DNA of 64,000 nt from Limnomonas spitsbergensis. Its lineage: Eukaryota; Chlorophyta; Chlorophyceae; Chlamydomonadales. Below, piece after piece: positions 50,395 to 62,900 of this stretch. Location of the stretch: the NCBI GenBank assembly GCA_037349105.1, contig JAYJMM010000107.1, positions 186,001 through 250,000 on the forward strand, given 5' to 3'. The notes below the pieces were generated by a model. The model was not told the DNA's origin. It saw only the letters and a program-made list of their open reading frames with translations, and ran no database searches. Each line of letters begins with the position of its first letter. Position 1 is the stretch's first letter. A program made the position numbers and the translations under genes.

Positions 50395-50560
50395 CCCCTG
50401 AGCAGACCCTGGCGCCCCTCAGGCTGAAACCGGGCCCCGTTTGAAGATGCTAACTCCCATGAGCATGAAAAGGGGACCCGTTTGAAGATGCTCATGCCCG
50501 TTGGAAAGAAACCGGGACCCATTAGACGATGCTCGCAACCATGAGAATGCAAACACGCCC
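50395..50560. repeat. Short imperfect triplication, ~50-bp units
   Basis: Three units contain gaaaccgggccccgtttgaa or gaccc-type variants followed by gatgct and an accatgag-like or cccatgag word. The block lies in the 3' flank of the nucleoporin gene. Confidence 0.55.
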
Positions 50561-50644
50561 CTGTTCTTCAGGCTCGCTTCCCTTGAACTAAAAAATGTTA
50601 TATTTCCCAGGTTCGCTGGGCTGTTCCCCACGTCCGCCCGGCTT

Positions 50645-50915
50645 CTACTGGTGGTGGGCCAGGGCCAGCTCAAATGCCTGCATCACCAGCGCCTCCCGTC
50701 TGCCCCCGGCAGCCCACGCACGCAGCAGGCCCGCCAGCTCCAGAACCGGCTCTGTGTCGATGACCGTCTTTCCGAAACCAAAGGCGCCCGACCCGCAGCA
50801 GGCCAGCGTGCCGCGGTACAGGGGCGTCGCCTGCAGCAGCGGCCCGACGTCGCCCGACAGCTCGGAACTAAGCCAGTCAGTGGAGTCCAACAGCTGCCGC
50901 CACGCCAGCTCCCAT
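50645..50915 (-). CDS. NUP133: NUP133-like last exon
   Basis: Acceptor cagatcaag/A, chosen because it completes the Arg codon; the pyrimidine tract is poor. Encodes WELAWRQLLDSTDWLSSELS, LYRGTLACCGSGAFGFG, and LELAGLLRAWAAG to the end LALAHHQ and TAG. This is the expected carboxy-terminal helical end of the family. Confidence 0.85.
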
Positions 50916-53900
50916 CTTGATCTGGGTTTGAATTTGAATGGCATGGCAGTTTGAATTTGACGCTAAGCGCGTAGCCTGTTAGCGGGGGCGCCGCCCTCTA
51001 AGCGCTCTCTGGGGAGAAGCTCGAGGGAGGCTCGTGGGAACCTAGGCCAGTGATGGATCTCCCCCACCATTCATGCAAATGCACGGATCGCGAGAGCGCT
51101 GATCAATAAATCCAGGCTGGACCCTATTTCGCCCCCTCAAGATATGAGCTCAACCTCCACCAGCCACTGCATAGCGCACCTTCATGCTCACTCGCCGCAC
51201 CTCTTCACCCACGATCTAGCCCTAGCACCGCCACCTTGACAGATCCCTCATCTTCCAACCTCCCCCTAATATCCTCCTGATCTGTGAAGTCTGTGAAGTT
51301 TATACAGTCCAGCGGCGCATCACATTTGATGCACGGGCCTTGTGCCCCCCCCCTTATATCCTCCCGATCTACCCCTGCTGGGGCCGCTCTCACCTGTTGG
51401 CCTCCCGCTCCTGAGGCGAGCACACAGCCAACGCCTCCAACGCGATCAAGGTGGCGTCTGACCCAGTGGCCGCTCCCTCTGCTGCTGTCGCGTCGGTCCC
51501 CGCCTGAGCCTGGGCCAGCGCAGCATCGACCAGGGCAGGCAGGTCCATCACGCACTGCCGCACAGATGACAGGCCCAGCCGCCGCTGCAGCTCCAGGAGC
51601 TGCGGAAGAGAGGAGACGCAGGCAGTAGGGCATGAGGGAGGAACTGTACAAGGGCGTCAGTGTGAAAACATGGGAGAACATCAGTGTGGAAAGGCAAGAG
51701 AACATCAGTGAGGAAAGGCAGAATACTGGTGAGCCAAAACAAAATATGCGGGGGACAATGATTGATTCATAATGCTCATGTCAGGGTGTGAGAGGTACAG
51801 TTGTACCAAGCTTGTCAGCGGGAATGTATCTGAAGGGTGGGTGGGTATCCACCAGAGTTTATTTTGGCCTGCGCCATCTACAATTCAGCGATATCACAGC
51901 CTACGGCCAAGGAGGCCGAGGATGCAGCAGGCTCTGCTGCTTGGGCCGCCGGCTTGTATGAGCTTGCATGGGCTTGCATGGGTTTGCATGGGCTTGCACG
52001 GGCTTGCATGGGCTTGCATGGGCTTGCATGAGCTTGCATGGGTTTGCATGGGCTTGCATGAGCTTGCACGAGCTTGCATGAGCTTGCATACACTTGCATG
52101 AGCTTGCATGTGCTTGCATGGGCTGGCACGAACTTGCATGACCTTGCATGGGCTTGCATGAGCTTGATGGGCTTGCATGGGCTTGCATGAGCTTGCATGA
52201 GCCCCAATGGCTATGTTCTCACCTGGACCTGAGATGATGCGGTGCAGGGCTCCTGGACCCCGGCCGCGCGAGAGGAGAGCTTGGCCAGACACAACAGACG
52301 CCGGTGCTGCACAAAATCAGTCTGCGAAGCACATAAAACAAACTAATGATGTGCCTCTATGGTTTGTGGGTTATTAAAGGCATCCAAAGCAAAATCAGCC
52401 TGCGAGTTATACCAACAACAAAACATATAAGATGTTTCCTGTGGTACCGTACGTGGATTACAGAAGACATCCACTGCAAAACCTGAGCCTTCAATATCAT
52501 AATAATAAAAATGTTCCCTGTGATACCATATGTGAATCAAGGACGGCACCCAAAGCCGGCAGCATACACAAGTTGTCATCCCCTGCCATGTCCCCTTCAT
52601 ACCTATATACATATAGGATTTAGGGTCAAGGCTCCTTAACTCTTATCCTAAACCCCGTCATGCCTCCTTCACACCTAGGCAGGCATTTAGTTTGTTCCTC
52701 TTGCCCCCTTTGCTAGTTCATGCACCCTAGACTTAGGGCATAGGGCCTTTCTAACTCTCAACCACCTAAACCCTTAACCTTAACATTCCCTTTGTGATCC
52801 CGGACACCTTTTCAAGACTCTCCTTTAGCTCCTTCTCCACACCTCCCTTGTTTGTCCACACCTTGACCACCCTCCAACCTTGCAGCCCCCTGTGGTCTAC
52901 AGGAACGCTCCTTCCAGCCCTCAAAATCTCCACCTCCATCCACCCCTCCTATATCGCGGCCCCCAGCAGTCTGCAGCAGCGCGCCTGTTGCACCCTCAAG
53001 GTCCCCTCTTCCATCCACCCCTCCCATATCGCGGTCCCCAACAATCTTCAGCAGCGCTTCCTCCAGCCCTCAAACTCTCCACCTTTCAGCGTCCATCAGT
53101 TTGTAACAGCGCGCCCGTCGCACCCTAAAATCCCACCACCCCCACCCACTACTCCCACCTTGCAGACCCCACAGCAGACTTCATCAGCGCTCGGTCCATC
53201 CAGCCCTCAAACTCCCCACCTCTCCCCTCCCCACCCACCTTGCAGCGTCCAGCAGTCTGCAGCAGCGCGCCCGTCGCACCCTCAAGACTGCCCCCCTTCC
53301 ACCTCCACCCTCCCCACCCACCTTGCGGCGTCCAGCGGTCTGCAACAGCGCGCCCGTTGCACCCTCAAAACTGCCCACCTCCGCCCACCCCTCCCACCTT
53401 TCAGCCCCCAGCAGGCTTCAGCAGCGCTCGGTCCAGACATCAACTCCCCACCTCCACCCTCCCCACCCACCTTGCAGCGTCCAGCGGTCTGCAGCAGGGC
53501 GCCCGTTGCATCCTCAAGACTGCCCCCCTCCCACCTCTACCCACCCCACCCACCTTGCAGCATCCAGCGGTCTGCAGCAGCGCGCCCGTTGCACCCTCAA
53601 GACTGCCCCCCTCCCACCTCCACCCACCCCACCCACCTTGCAGCATCCAGCGGTCTGTAACAGCGCGCCCTTCACGCCCTCAAAGCTGCCCCCCCCCCCC
53701 CCCCACACACACACGCCCCTCCCACCTTGCAGCCCCCAACAGTGCTCCCTCCAGCCCTCAAAATCCCCACCTCTCCCCTCCCCACCCACCTTACAGCGTC
53801 CAGCGGTCTGCAGCAGCGCGCCCGTTGCGCCGTCAAAGTCCCCGCTCTTGAGTTGCAGCAGCCACAGAAGCTGCGGGTGCTGTAGCAGGAAGTCTCGCAG

Positions 53901-56900
53901 GGAGGGCCAGAACTCCTGGGGCAGCATCAGCAGCTCTGCATGTAGCCCTTGGTCATACATTTTCTGTAGGGTGGCAAGGGGTCAGGGCGGGGCAGGGAAT
54001 GGCAAGGGGGGCAGGGGAGGGCAGGATGGGAGGGTATGGCATGGCATGGCAAGGGTGGCATGGAAGGGCAGGGTGGGAGGCATGGCATGGCATGACAAGG
54101 GGGGCAGGGAAGGGCAGGGTGGGAGGCAGGGAAGGGCAGGGTGGGAGGCAGGGCAGGGAAGGGCATGGCAAGGGGGGCAGGGAAGGGCAGGGTAAGGGGG
54201 GCAGGGAAGGGCAGGGTGGGAGGCAGGGCAGGGAAGGGCAAGGGGTGCAGAGAAGGGCAGGGTGGGAGGCAGGGAAAGGCATAGCAAGGGGGCAGGGAAG
54301 GGCAGGGTGGGGAGGCAGGGCAGGGAAGGGCAAGTGGAGCAGGGCAGGGTTCACCTCGACCTGAACCTTGACCCTTCAACGGGCCATAGAAGGGTCTAAC
54401 AGTCCCTGCTGAGGAGAAGGTGCGGGGCAAGAAGCGGCAGGGTGTGGGTGGGTGGGCAGGGGTGGGGCGAGTCCTGGAGTAGGTTTTATGACCTGAGCTG
54501 GCAGGGTGTGCTTGGCTGGCAAGGGGCAATGGGCGAGGGGGAGGGGGGGGCTGTGTTCCTAGCGAAGGATCTGGGACGATGCATATCAGGGTTCAGGACT
54601 CTTGACTCTGAACCTCCAGGAGCCATCGGAAAGGCACGGCAGGTTTCTCTTCAGGGCACTCGTATCGAGGCTGAGAGGGGCAGCCTGTCCAACCGCCCTC
54701 GGTCGTGATGCTGAAATGAGACGCTCAATGTTGAAATGACACCCTCAATGCTGAATTGACACCCTCAATGCTGAAATCAGAGGCGCAAACAAGCAGGCCA
54801 ACACCTTGAAAACACGCGATCAGCGCATGAAGCTGGCACAAAATGATACAATACAAACAAACGAGAATCTCAAACACACTATTATCAACAAAATGTGACC
54901 AATAAGGCAATAACCCTTATGGGCCCCTGGATCACAGGATTAAGGCTTCCCTAAACCCTAAACCCTAACACCAACCCTTTTAACCCTAATGGCTCCTGGA
55001 CCATGGTCGTGGTCGAATGGTCGGGGGGACCCCAAGCACCCCAAGCAAACAATATTCCTTATACCCTTTCTACCCAAATGGTCGGGGGGACCCCAAGCAC
55101 CCCAAGCAAACAATATTCCTTATACCCTTTCTACCCAAATGGTCGGGGGGACCCCAAGCAAACAATATTCCTTATACCCTTTCTACCCAAATGGTCGGGG
55201 GGACCCCAAGCACCCCAAGCAAACAATATTCCTTATACCCTTTCTACCCAAATGGTCGGGGGGACCCCAAGCACCCCAAGCAAACAATATTCCTTATACC
55301 CTTTCTACCCAAATGGTCGGGGGGACCCCAAGCACCCCAAGCAAACAATATTCCTTATACCCTTTCTACCCAAATGGTCGGGGGGACCCCAAGCAAACAA
55401 TATTCCTTATACCCTTTCTACCCAAATGGTCGGGGGGACCCCAAGCACCCCAAGCAAACAATATTCCTTATACCCTTTCTACCCAAATGGTCGGGGGGAC
55501 CCCAAGCACCCCAAGCAAACAATATTCCTTATACCCTTTCTACCCAAATGGTCGGGGGGACCCCAAGCACCCCAAGCAAACAATATTCCTTATACCCTTT
55601 CTACCCAAATGGCTCCCGGAGCACTTCACACGGCTCCACACCTGAAACACATAGGCCGCAAAGGTGTCCTTCTCGTCTGCCCCCTCCTCGGGCGCCATGA
55701 CGGCCAGGTAGTGGTGCAGGCGGGTGGAGCAGGAGAGCGAGGCGTCCGGGTGGTCCCGCGGGCAGAGGGTGAAGCAGATGGAGAGGAGCTGCGGGTAGCA
55801 GTGGTGCTGACGGCACAGTTCCTCCACCTGAACAGGAAGGAAAGGGTCGGGGGAGGGCGGGAGGGGCAGGTATTTGTTTTTGGAGGGGGGAGACGCGTTG
55901 GAACAGACGGTTGTAGGTTGTGGGCTTAGGGTTAAGCGTTTAGGGTTTGGCGTTTAACGTTAAGGGTTCAGCGTTTAGGGTAAAGCGTTTGAACAGAGGG
56001 TTGTTGGTGCATCCAGGATGCGTTGTCTATCGATCTTTGAGTGCACGGGGCTTGCAAGTCTGCGCAAATGTATCAGCGCAGAAATGTAAGTCCCGTACAC
56101 ATTGTGAGGGTTAAGTTCCAGGTTTAATGCACGCTGTCCTGAACAGAGAAAGTGGGCTGAGAGGGCGCAGTGCACTGTGAAGGTATTTTGGTGTCTGCCT
56201 GGTCAGGTGTCCGTCCTAAACAGTCGTAGCACCTGTGCCAGCAGCGAGTCCCCGGGCGCCTGGCCCTTGTCCGCGGCATCCTCCGCCAGCGCGTCCTCCA
56301 GCAGCGCCGGCACGTGACGCGCCCGAGCCACACGATACAGGCGAAGTGCCTCGCGGGGAAGTACCTCGCTCGGCGCGGCCGCGTGGGCAGCTGCGGCGGC
56401 CGCCGCCGCAGCGGCGGCTGCGCCGCCTGCCGCGGTGACTGCTGCCGCGTGGCCCGACAGCAGCACCTCTGTGATGCCAAACAGGCTGCGGGACAGCTGC
56501 TGCTGGCCGCCCTGGCCCTGCGCCAGGCCTGATCGCACCGCCTGGCAGGCCTGCAGCAAACACATCCACACTCATTCACACACACAAGCACTCAGCTTGG
56601 GATTGTTGCGTTGTCTCTGCCACCCCTTAGATAATGTAATATTTTGAATTACCGGTATTTTCATTCACAAAGGTGCCCCATACTTATATTGCGCACCCTG
56701 TCTGACAAGTCAGCTATATGAACCCAAATTGTCAGTGGCCCACATGAATGCGTACGGCTCACTCATATAACTCTCACTCTCACCTGCAGGACACTGATGT
56801 ACTGCCGACCCTAACCAAAGTACACTCATGTACTTGCCTCCCTCACCTGCAGTATGCTCCTACGCTGAAGCATTGCCTTCTCACCCTCACCTGCAGCAGT

Positions 56901-59900
56901 GCCTCTACGTGGAACCTGGCCTCAGCATCCTCCAGCCACCCGGGAAGACCAAGCTCAGCCGCAACCTGCGGGTTCAGGGTTTGGGAGGTTTGTTTGGCAG
57001 GTTCAAGGTTTGGCAGGTTCAGGGTTTGGCAGTTTTGTTTGTGACACGGCATGAAGGCATGGGCTGAGGCCAGCAGCATGTGTTCATGCAGGGCTGAATA
57101 AATCAGCGTTTCACAAGGCATGGCTTTCATTTCTAGGTGAGGACATACAGCTTGGCTCAGGATGCTGCAGAGCTGGACTCGGGAGGCCGCAATGAAAGCC
57201 ATGCCTTGAGAAACGCTGATTGATTCAGCCCTGTATGAAAATGCCGCAGAGTTTGGCTCACACATGTAGATTCCGGCTGACACATGCAGGCTGCAGACAG
57301 GCGCTGTTCTGGGTTCCAGGTTTCGGGGTTAGGAGGTGCTCCAAGGGGAATTCCAAGTTCAGAGGTGCTCCAAAGGAATTACAAGTACAGGAGCGGAGGC
57401 TGCGTATTGGGATGCAGGTCGCATACTCAGACATCTAGGTGATGCCGTGTTGGGTTCATGGTCAGGTGCATGGGGCTAGAATGTGTGGGCCAAACCCTAA
57501 ATCTTAGAATGTGTGGGCCAAACCCTAAATCTTAGAATGTGTGGGCCAAACCCTAAGCATTAGAATGTGTGGGCCAAGCCCTACATTTTAGAATGTGTGG
57601 GCCAAACCCTGTGGTACAGCCACTCAGCCTTTCAAAAACAATCGAAACCTGCATTACCAGTGGCACAAAACAAAACCGAACATGTCACCGTGTCCGAAAT
57701 ATCAGTGATGTTCTTCCTGTACAAGGAAAAGGAACATGCTTTTGCCCCTTCCCACCCTTCTCCACTCCCCGGTCATCACCTGAGCTGGCGCCAGCCTGTG
57801 CGCCTGCTGCAGCTGCTGCCTCCTGGCTTGGCTTGACGCCACGGCCGTGCCCAGCACCTCCGCCAACATCGCCACCTGGGCTCGAAGGAGCGCTGCCCCT
57901 ACAGCACCAGCAGCACAGCATCAATATGATTGAGATTCCTTCGAGGGGCGGGATCAAAGGAGAGCTGCCCCTGCATCAGCAGCATCAGCAGCACCACATC
58001 AATAGGTTTCAGATGCCTGCGAAATCCAAATTCTAAAAAAACGCTGGGAGTCACTAAGGCGCATGAAGCTGTCCTATTGACGAGCTGCGGCAAGTAGCAG
58101 CACGGTAGATGCCAGCAGCAGCAGGAGCAGCGGGAGTGCTCGGACGGTGGGACGGTCCAGGGGAGAGATGAGGAAGGGGGGGGGTGGATCAAGGCAATGA
58201 AGACACGAGTCCCGATTGTAGAAGCGGAATAACGGAAACAATGTGCAAGGGGGGGCCTTACTCCTCCCCTTAGGACCCTGAGAGCTCACCTCTATCTCGT
58301 GTCCAAGGGGCATTCATAGCATTATATAAAAAAAGGATCTTACAAACAAAAAATAAGAAACAGGTAAATCCTCTGCCAAAGAGAAGCAGAGATGCAAGGT
58401 GCCTTTGATACCATTGATTTGGATATCTTAATTAATATTCATTTGCCACCAGTTGTCTCGGTTGTCTTAGGCATTCACGGCATGCACCCCTCAGCTACCC
58501 CAGGCGCTCAGCCACGATTAAATGTCACCGGCTGTCCACAATTAGGCAGTCAAAGCATGCAACCAACAGCCTAAAATCGATATACCCCTCCCCCCCCCCC
58601 CTCCTCATTCACCTGCCTCCCATCTGCCTCCCTCCCCCCCCATCCGTCCCTCTCCTCCTGGCTCACATCATCCATCCCATCCTCCATCTGTCCCTCCCTT
58701 CCTGGCTCGATTTATCCCCTCCCCCCCACCCACCCGTCCCTCTCCTCCCGGCTCGCCTCATCGCCCCCACCCCTTCCTTTGTGACTTACCCTGATCTGTG
58801 GGCCGCGTGAGCCCTGATGACGCTTGCCCCGCAACCCCCTCCGCCGCCTCGGCCAGCGCCTTCACCAGCGCGGCGGCACTCAGTGTCGGCCGTGCATAGA
58901 ATAGCTCCAAGGGCTGGAGCGCCTCGGAGGCCGACGCGGCACTGCTCAGCTGACCGGCGCGGTGCAGCACGCGGTGGAGGAGATCGGTTTCTGAGGCGAG
59001 GGTGGGGCCGCCGCCGCCCTGCTGCTGCTGCTGCTGGTAGGCCTGGTGGGAGAAAGGGGGGAGGGGGGGGGAGAGGGCGGTGAGGGGGGCGGAAGAAGGT
59101 TGTAGATTGGGGAGTGGTGTTGCTGCATGCATCTTCCTTGCTGATCCAAATATCGGCATATACGGTACGGTATATATGTATATTGAAATATAATAAACCG
59201 GTATAAAGACCGGTATTATATCGTCATGCACTGGTTTATATGAACATACCGGTATGTACGATATACATTTGTATCTGCCATCATCTATCTATTTATATCT
59301 ATACCGCTATCCAGCAATCTTCGAAGTGGCATTCGGAATTAATTTTGGTTACCGTACCAGAATCAGCGAGTCTGACGGAGTTCTTGGTGAAGAGCGAAAT
59401 TTTCCCGATCCTAATTGAATTCGTCGATTTTCGTTACCGCGCTACTGAACCTCGGCTTCGCCGAATTCATTGTTTGGTCACCACTTTAATGTGACCTGTA
59501 GCCACAAAAAATATCCCTGGCGCTACCGTACATTATACTACTGCCTTGTACATTTTGATATTGTGTTGCCAGCTTTTTGCAAACCCTAGTTCCACAAACA
59601 AGGTACATCCTGCATAACGGCACCTGCCGATCACACTTTTCTAGGGTTGAGAGTATTTAAACCCTAACCCTTAACCCTTTCGCAAACCCTAGTTCTACAC
59701 ACACCAGGTACATCCTGAACATCGGTACTTGCCCATCACACTTTTTCCCTCTCCAATGGAAAGCCAGAATGGCCGCAGCGTGCGGTGCAAGTCAAAGCTC
59801 CTCCTCCAACTTAACAAAATAATGGCAGCAGGACTAGCAGCGTCATACTTCCACCTCACACTTCCACGGCAGACGCAACGCCCCTTCCGCACAACCACAA

Positions 59901-62900
59901 CCACAACTGCCAGGCATGAAAAGGGCAAGCCAGGAAATGGAACTGCCTGGGTCCAAAAGTCGAAAATTAAAATGCATGTTTCGCGCATCTCAGCGTTCTG
60001 TTACCTAATTCCCCCACCCTTACTTGGTTCACACCCTTCACCTTTCCTCGGTCCACACCCTTCACCCTTCCTCGGTCCACACCTAAACAGGGCCTTCAGC
60101 CGAGCCTTCAGTACAGGGCCACAAGCGCACCCGGGCTGTTTCTCTGTGTTTGCGTCTCAGGTTTTCTAGGGTTAGGTGGGCAGCCTCACACTTTGTTAAG
60201 TCCAAGCAAAATAAAGTGTTTTATTATTTTCATATATTCACCCTGCCACCGGTCCCGTGATCCGTTTCTAGCTAAACCAGCATCAGAGCAAGCAGCCTCG
60301 ACCACACATACCTGCATCAGCGCCAGCAGTGATGCGGCAACCTCCAGCTTCTCCGCATTGTCCAGCAACACCCGCTGCACGCCGGGGGCCAGGCGGTGCA
60401 GTACGCCCGCCTCGGACAGGCACGCCATCAGCATCGCGTGCCGTGCCCCCTTCTCTGACAGCTGCTCGGCGAACGAGGCGGAGCACTGCTGCGCAGCAGA
60501 GAAAGAGCCTGCAATGGGCGGGAGTACAAAAGAGTGAGAACGTGTGGCCCACTGCTATGATATCACACTTCCGGGCCGAGGGGGCTCCCCCGTCCACCAT
60601 GCAACAACCATGCAACACCCATGCAAGCAAGAGGGCTGTGATGAAACTCCGCCTACCCCACCCCCCACCCCTTTTCCCGCAACGCCCCTGCTTCTGCCTG
60701 GGCCACCAGCTGCTGCTGTTGGGCCTCCTGCTGCGCCTGTTGCTGCCATCCCCCTTCCTCTTCCCCTTCACACTTGGGGCATGACGGGGTGGCCTCCCTT
60801 CCCTACCCCTCTCTCTCTCTCTCTCTCTCTTTCAGCAATCTTCTTCTCCACTCACCATCTCCCGCCCTCCTCAATCACTGTCCACAGCTTAGGCTTCTGG
60901 CCCACCAGGTGTGTGCTATAGCACCCTCTTTCTCTCCCTCTCCCCTCACCCTCTCCCCCCTTGGTCCACACACCCTCTTCCCCCCCTATCTGCCCCCTCT
61001 CCCCACACCTTCTTCCCCACTCGGTCCACCCCCCCCCCCCCCTCGGTCCACACACCCTCCACCCCCCACTGCCTCCCCCCCTCTCTCGACTCACTCTCTG
61101 ACCACACTGCCTCCCCCCCCTCCCCTCGGTCCACACACCCTCACCCCCCACTGCCTCCCCCTCTCTCCACTCACCCTCTGACCACACACACCCCCCTCCC
61201 CTCGGTCCACACACCCTCTCCCCCCCTCGGTCCACACACCCTCCACCCCCCACTGTCGCCCCCCCTCTCTCCACTCACTCTCTGACCACACACCCTCTCC
61301 CCCCTCCCCTCGGTCCACACACCCTCCACCCCCCACTGCCTCCCCCCTGTCTCCACTCACTCTCTGACCACACACACCCCCCTCCCCTCGGTCCACACAC
61401 CCCCCCCCCTCGGTCCACACACCCTCCACCCCCCACTGCCCCCCCCCCCCCCTCTCTCCACTCACTCTCTGACCACACACCCTCTTCCCCCCTCCCCTCG
61501 GTCCACACACCCTCCACCCCCCACTGCCCCCCCCCTCTCCACTCACTCTCTGACCACACACACCCCTCTCCCCTCGGTCCACACACCCTCCACCCCCCAC
61601 TGCCCCCCCCCTCTCTCCACTCACTCTCTGACCACACACACCCCCCTCCCCTCGGTCCACACACCCTCTCCCCCCCTCGGTCCACACACCCTCCACCCCC
61701 CACTGCCCCCCCCCTCTCTCCACTCACTCTCTGACCACACACCCTCTTCCCCCTTCCCCTCGGTCCACACACCCTCCACCCCCCACTGCCTCCCCTCCTC
61801 TCTCCACTCACTCTCTGACCACACACCCTCTCCCCCCTCCCCGCGGTCCACACACCCTCCATCCCCCACTGCCCCCCCCTCTCTCCACTCACCCTCTGAC
61901 CACACACACCCCCCTCCCCTCGGTCCACACACCCTCCACCCCCCACTGCCCCCCCCTCTCTCCACTCACTCTCTGACCACACACCCTCTTCCCCCCTCCC
62001 CTCGGTCCACACACCCTCCACCCCCCCCCTCTCCCCTCGGTCCACACACCCTCTTCCCCCCCTCTCCCCACTCCCCCCCTCGGTCCACACACCCTCTTCC
62101 CCCCCTCCCCCCTCTCCCCCCTCCCTTCACTCACTCTCTGACCACTGCTTGGGCAGCATGTCCACCAGGTGCGTGCTGTACCGTCCTAGCACCTCCATGT
62201 TGGACACCAGCGACAAGGCGCCCAGTGCCTCCAGCCGCCGGCCCAGTCCCGAAACCAGCGCCAGCAGCGGCCGGCTGCCCAGCTGCTGCTGCTGCGCCAC
62301 CAGAGCCTGGCTGATACTTGAGTCAAGCAGATGAAACACCTGCTGGCCTTGCTCGGCAGTCAGGGGGCCTGAGGGGGCAAGATGGGTTTAAAAACAGTGT
62401 GGAAGGAAGTGTGATGGAAAGTGTAATATGGTGTGAAGAAGAGGGGGGTGGATGAAACACTTGCTGGCTCTGCTTTGCACTCAGAGGGGGCTGAGGGGGG
62501 GAGAATGCAAGTGTGAAAACGTGAAATGCAAGTGTGATATGGCGTGAATAGGGAAGGGGAAGGAGGGGGAGGGGGGGAGGGATGAAGGGAAGGGGGAGAG
62601 GGATGAAGGGAATGAAGGAGGACGCACCCTGCAGGGGCCAGGGTGAGAGGGGGGGGGGGGGACGTAGAGGACATATTGTGGACAAGCCTAGCTGCAGCCA
62701 TCCTTTCGTCCATTACAAAGTAGTACGGTACAAAGAAGAGGGGGAAGGATGAGGGGCAGGAGGACGCACCCTGCAGGGGCCAGGGTGGGAGGGGGGGGGG
62801 AAAGGATATATTGTGGACAAGCCCAGCTGCAACCGTGCTTTTGTTCATTGGCTTAAACGCAAGCAGTGGCCACAGCAGATGCCGATGGGGGGGAGGGAGG

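Noticed and set aside
51894..52292. Alternative frame of exon 10 (SGQALLSRGRG)
   Set aside because: It would use the GTAAGG donor of exon 9, but it loses the conserved RRLLCLAKL helix and runs into the 10-bp repeat.
52794..54195. Plus-strand Pro/Ser-rich ORFs of up to 290 codons
   Set aside because: Antisense of C-rich intronic arrays and of exon 9.
54950..54969. True telomere
   Set aside because: Only about three repeat units with ordinary intron sequence on both sides.
55003..55929. Plus-strand ORFs of 218-308 codons
   Set aside because: They follow the 61-bp array through all three frames and overlap a well-supported minus-strand exon.
60640..60735. Possible extra Gln-rich exon (QQQAQQEAQQQQLVAQAEAG) between exons 2 and 3
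   Set aside because: Protein-like, but exons 2 and 3 already join in phase. There is no clear acceptor, and a stop follows soon after without a good donor. It could be a decayed exon copy.
61091..62134. Minus-strand Gly/Arg/Cys-rich ORFs (up to 271 codons) containing WSESEWRE repeats
   Set aside because: They read through the donor-copy array of intron 2; the real exon ends at 62135 in phase with exon 3.
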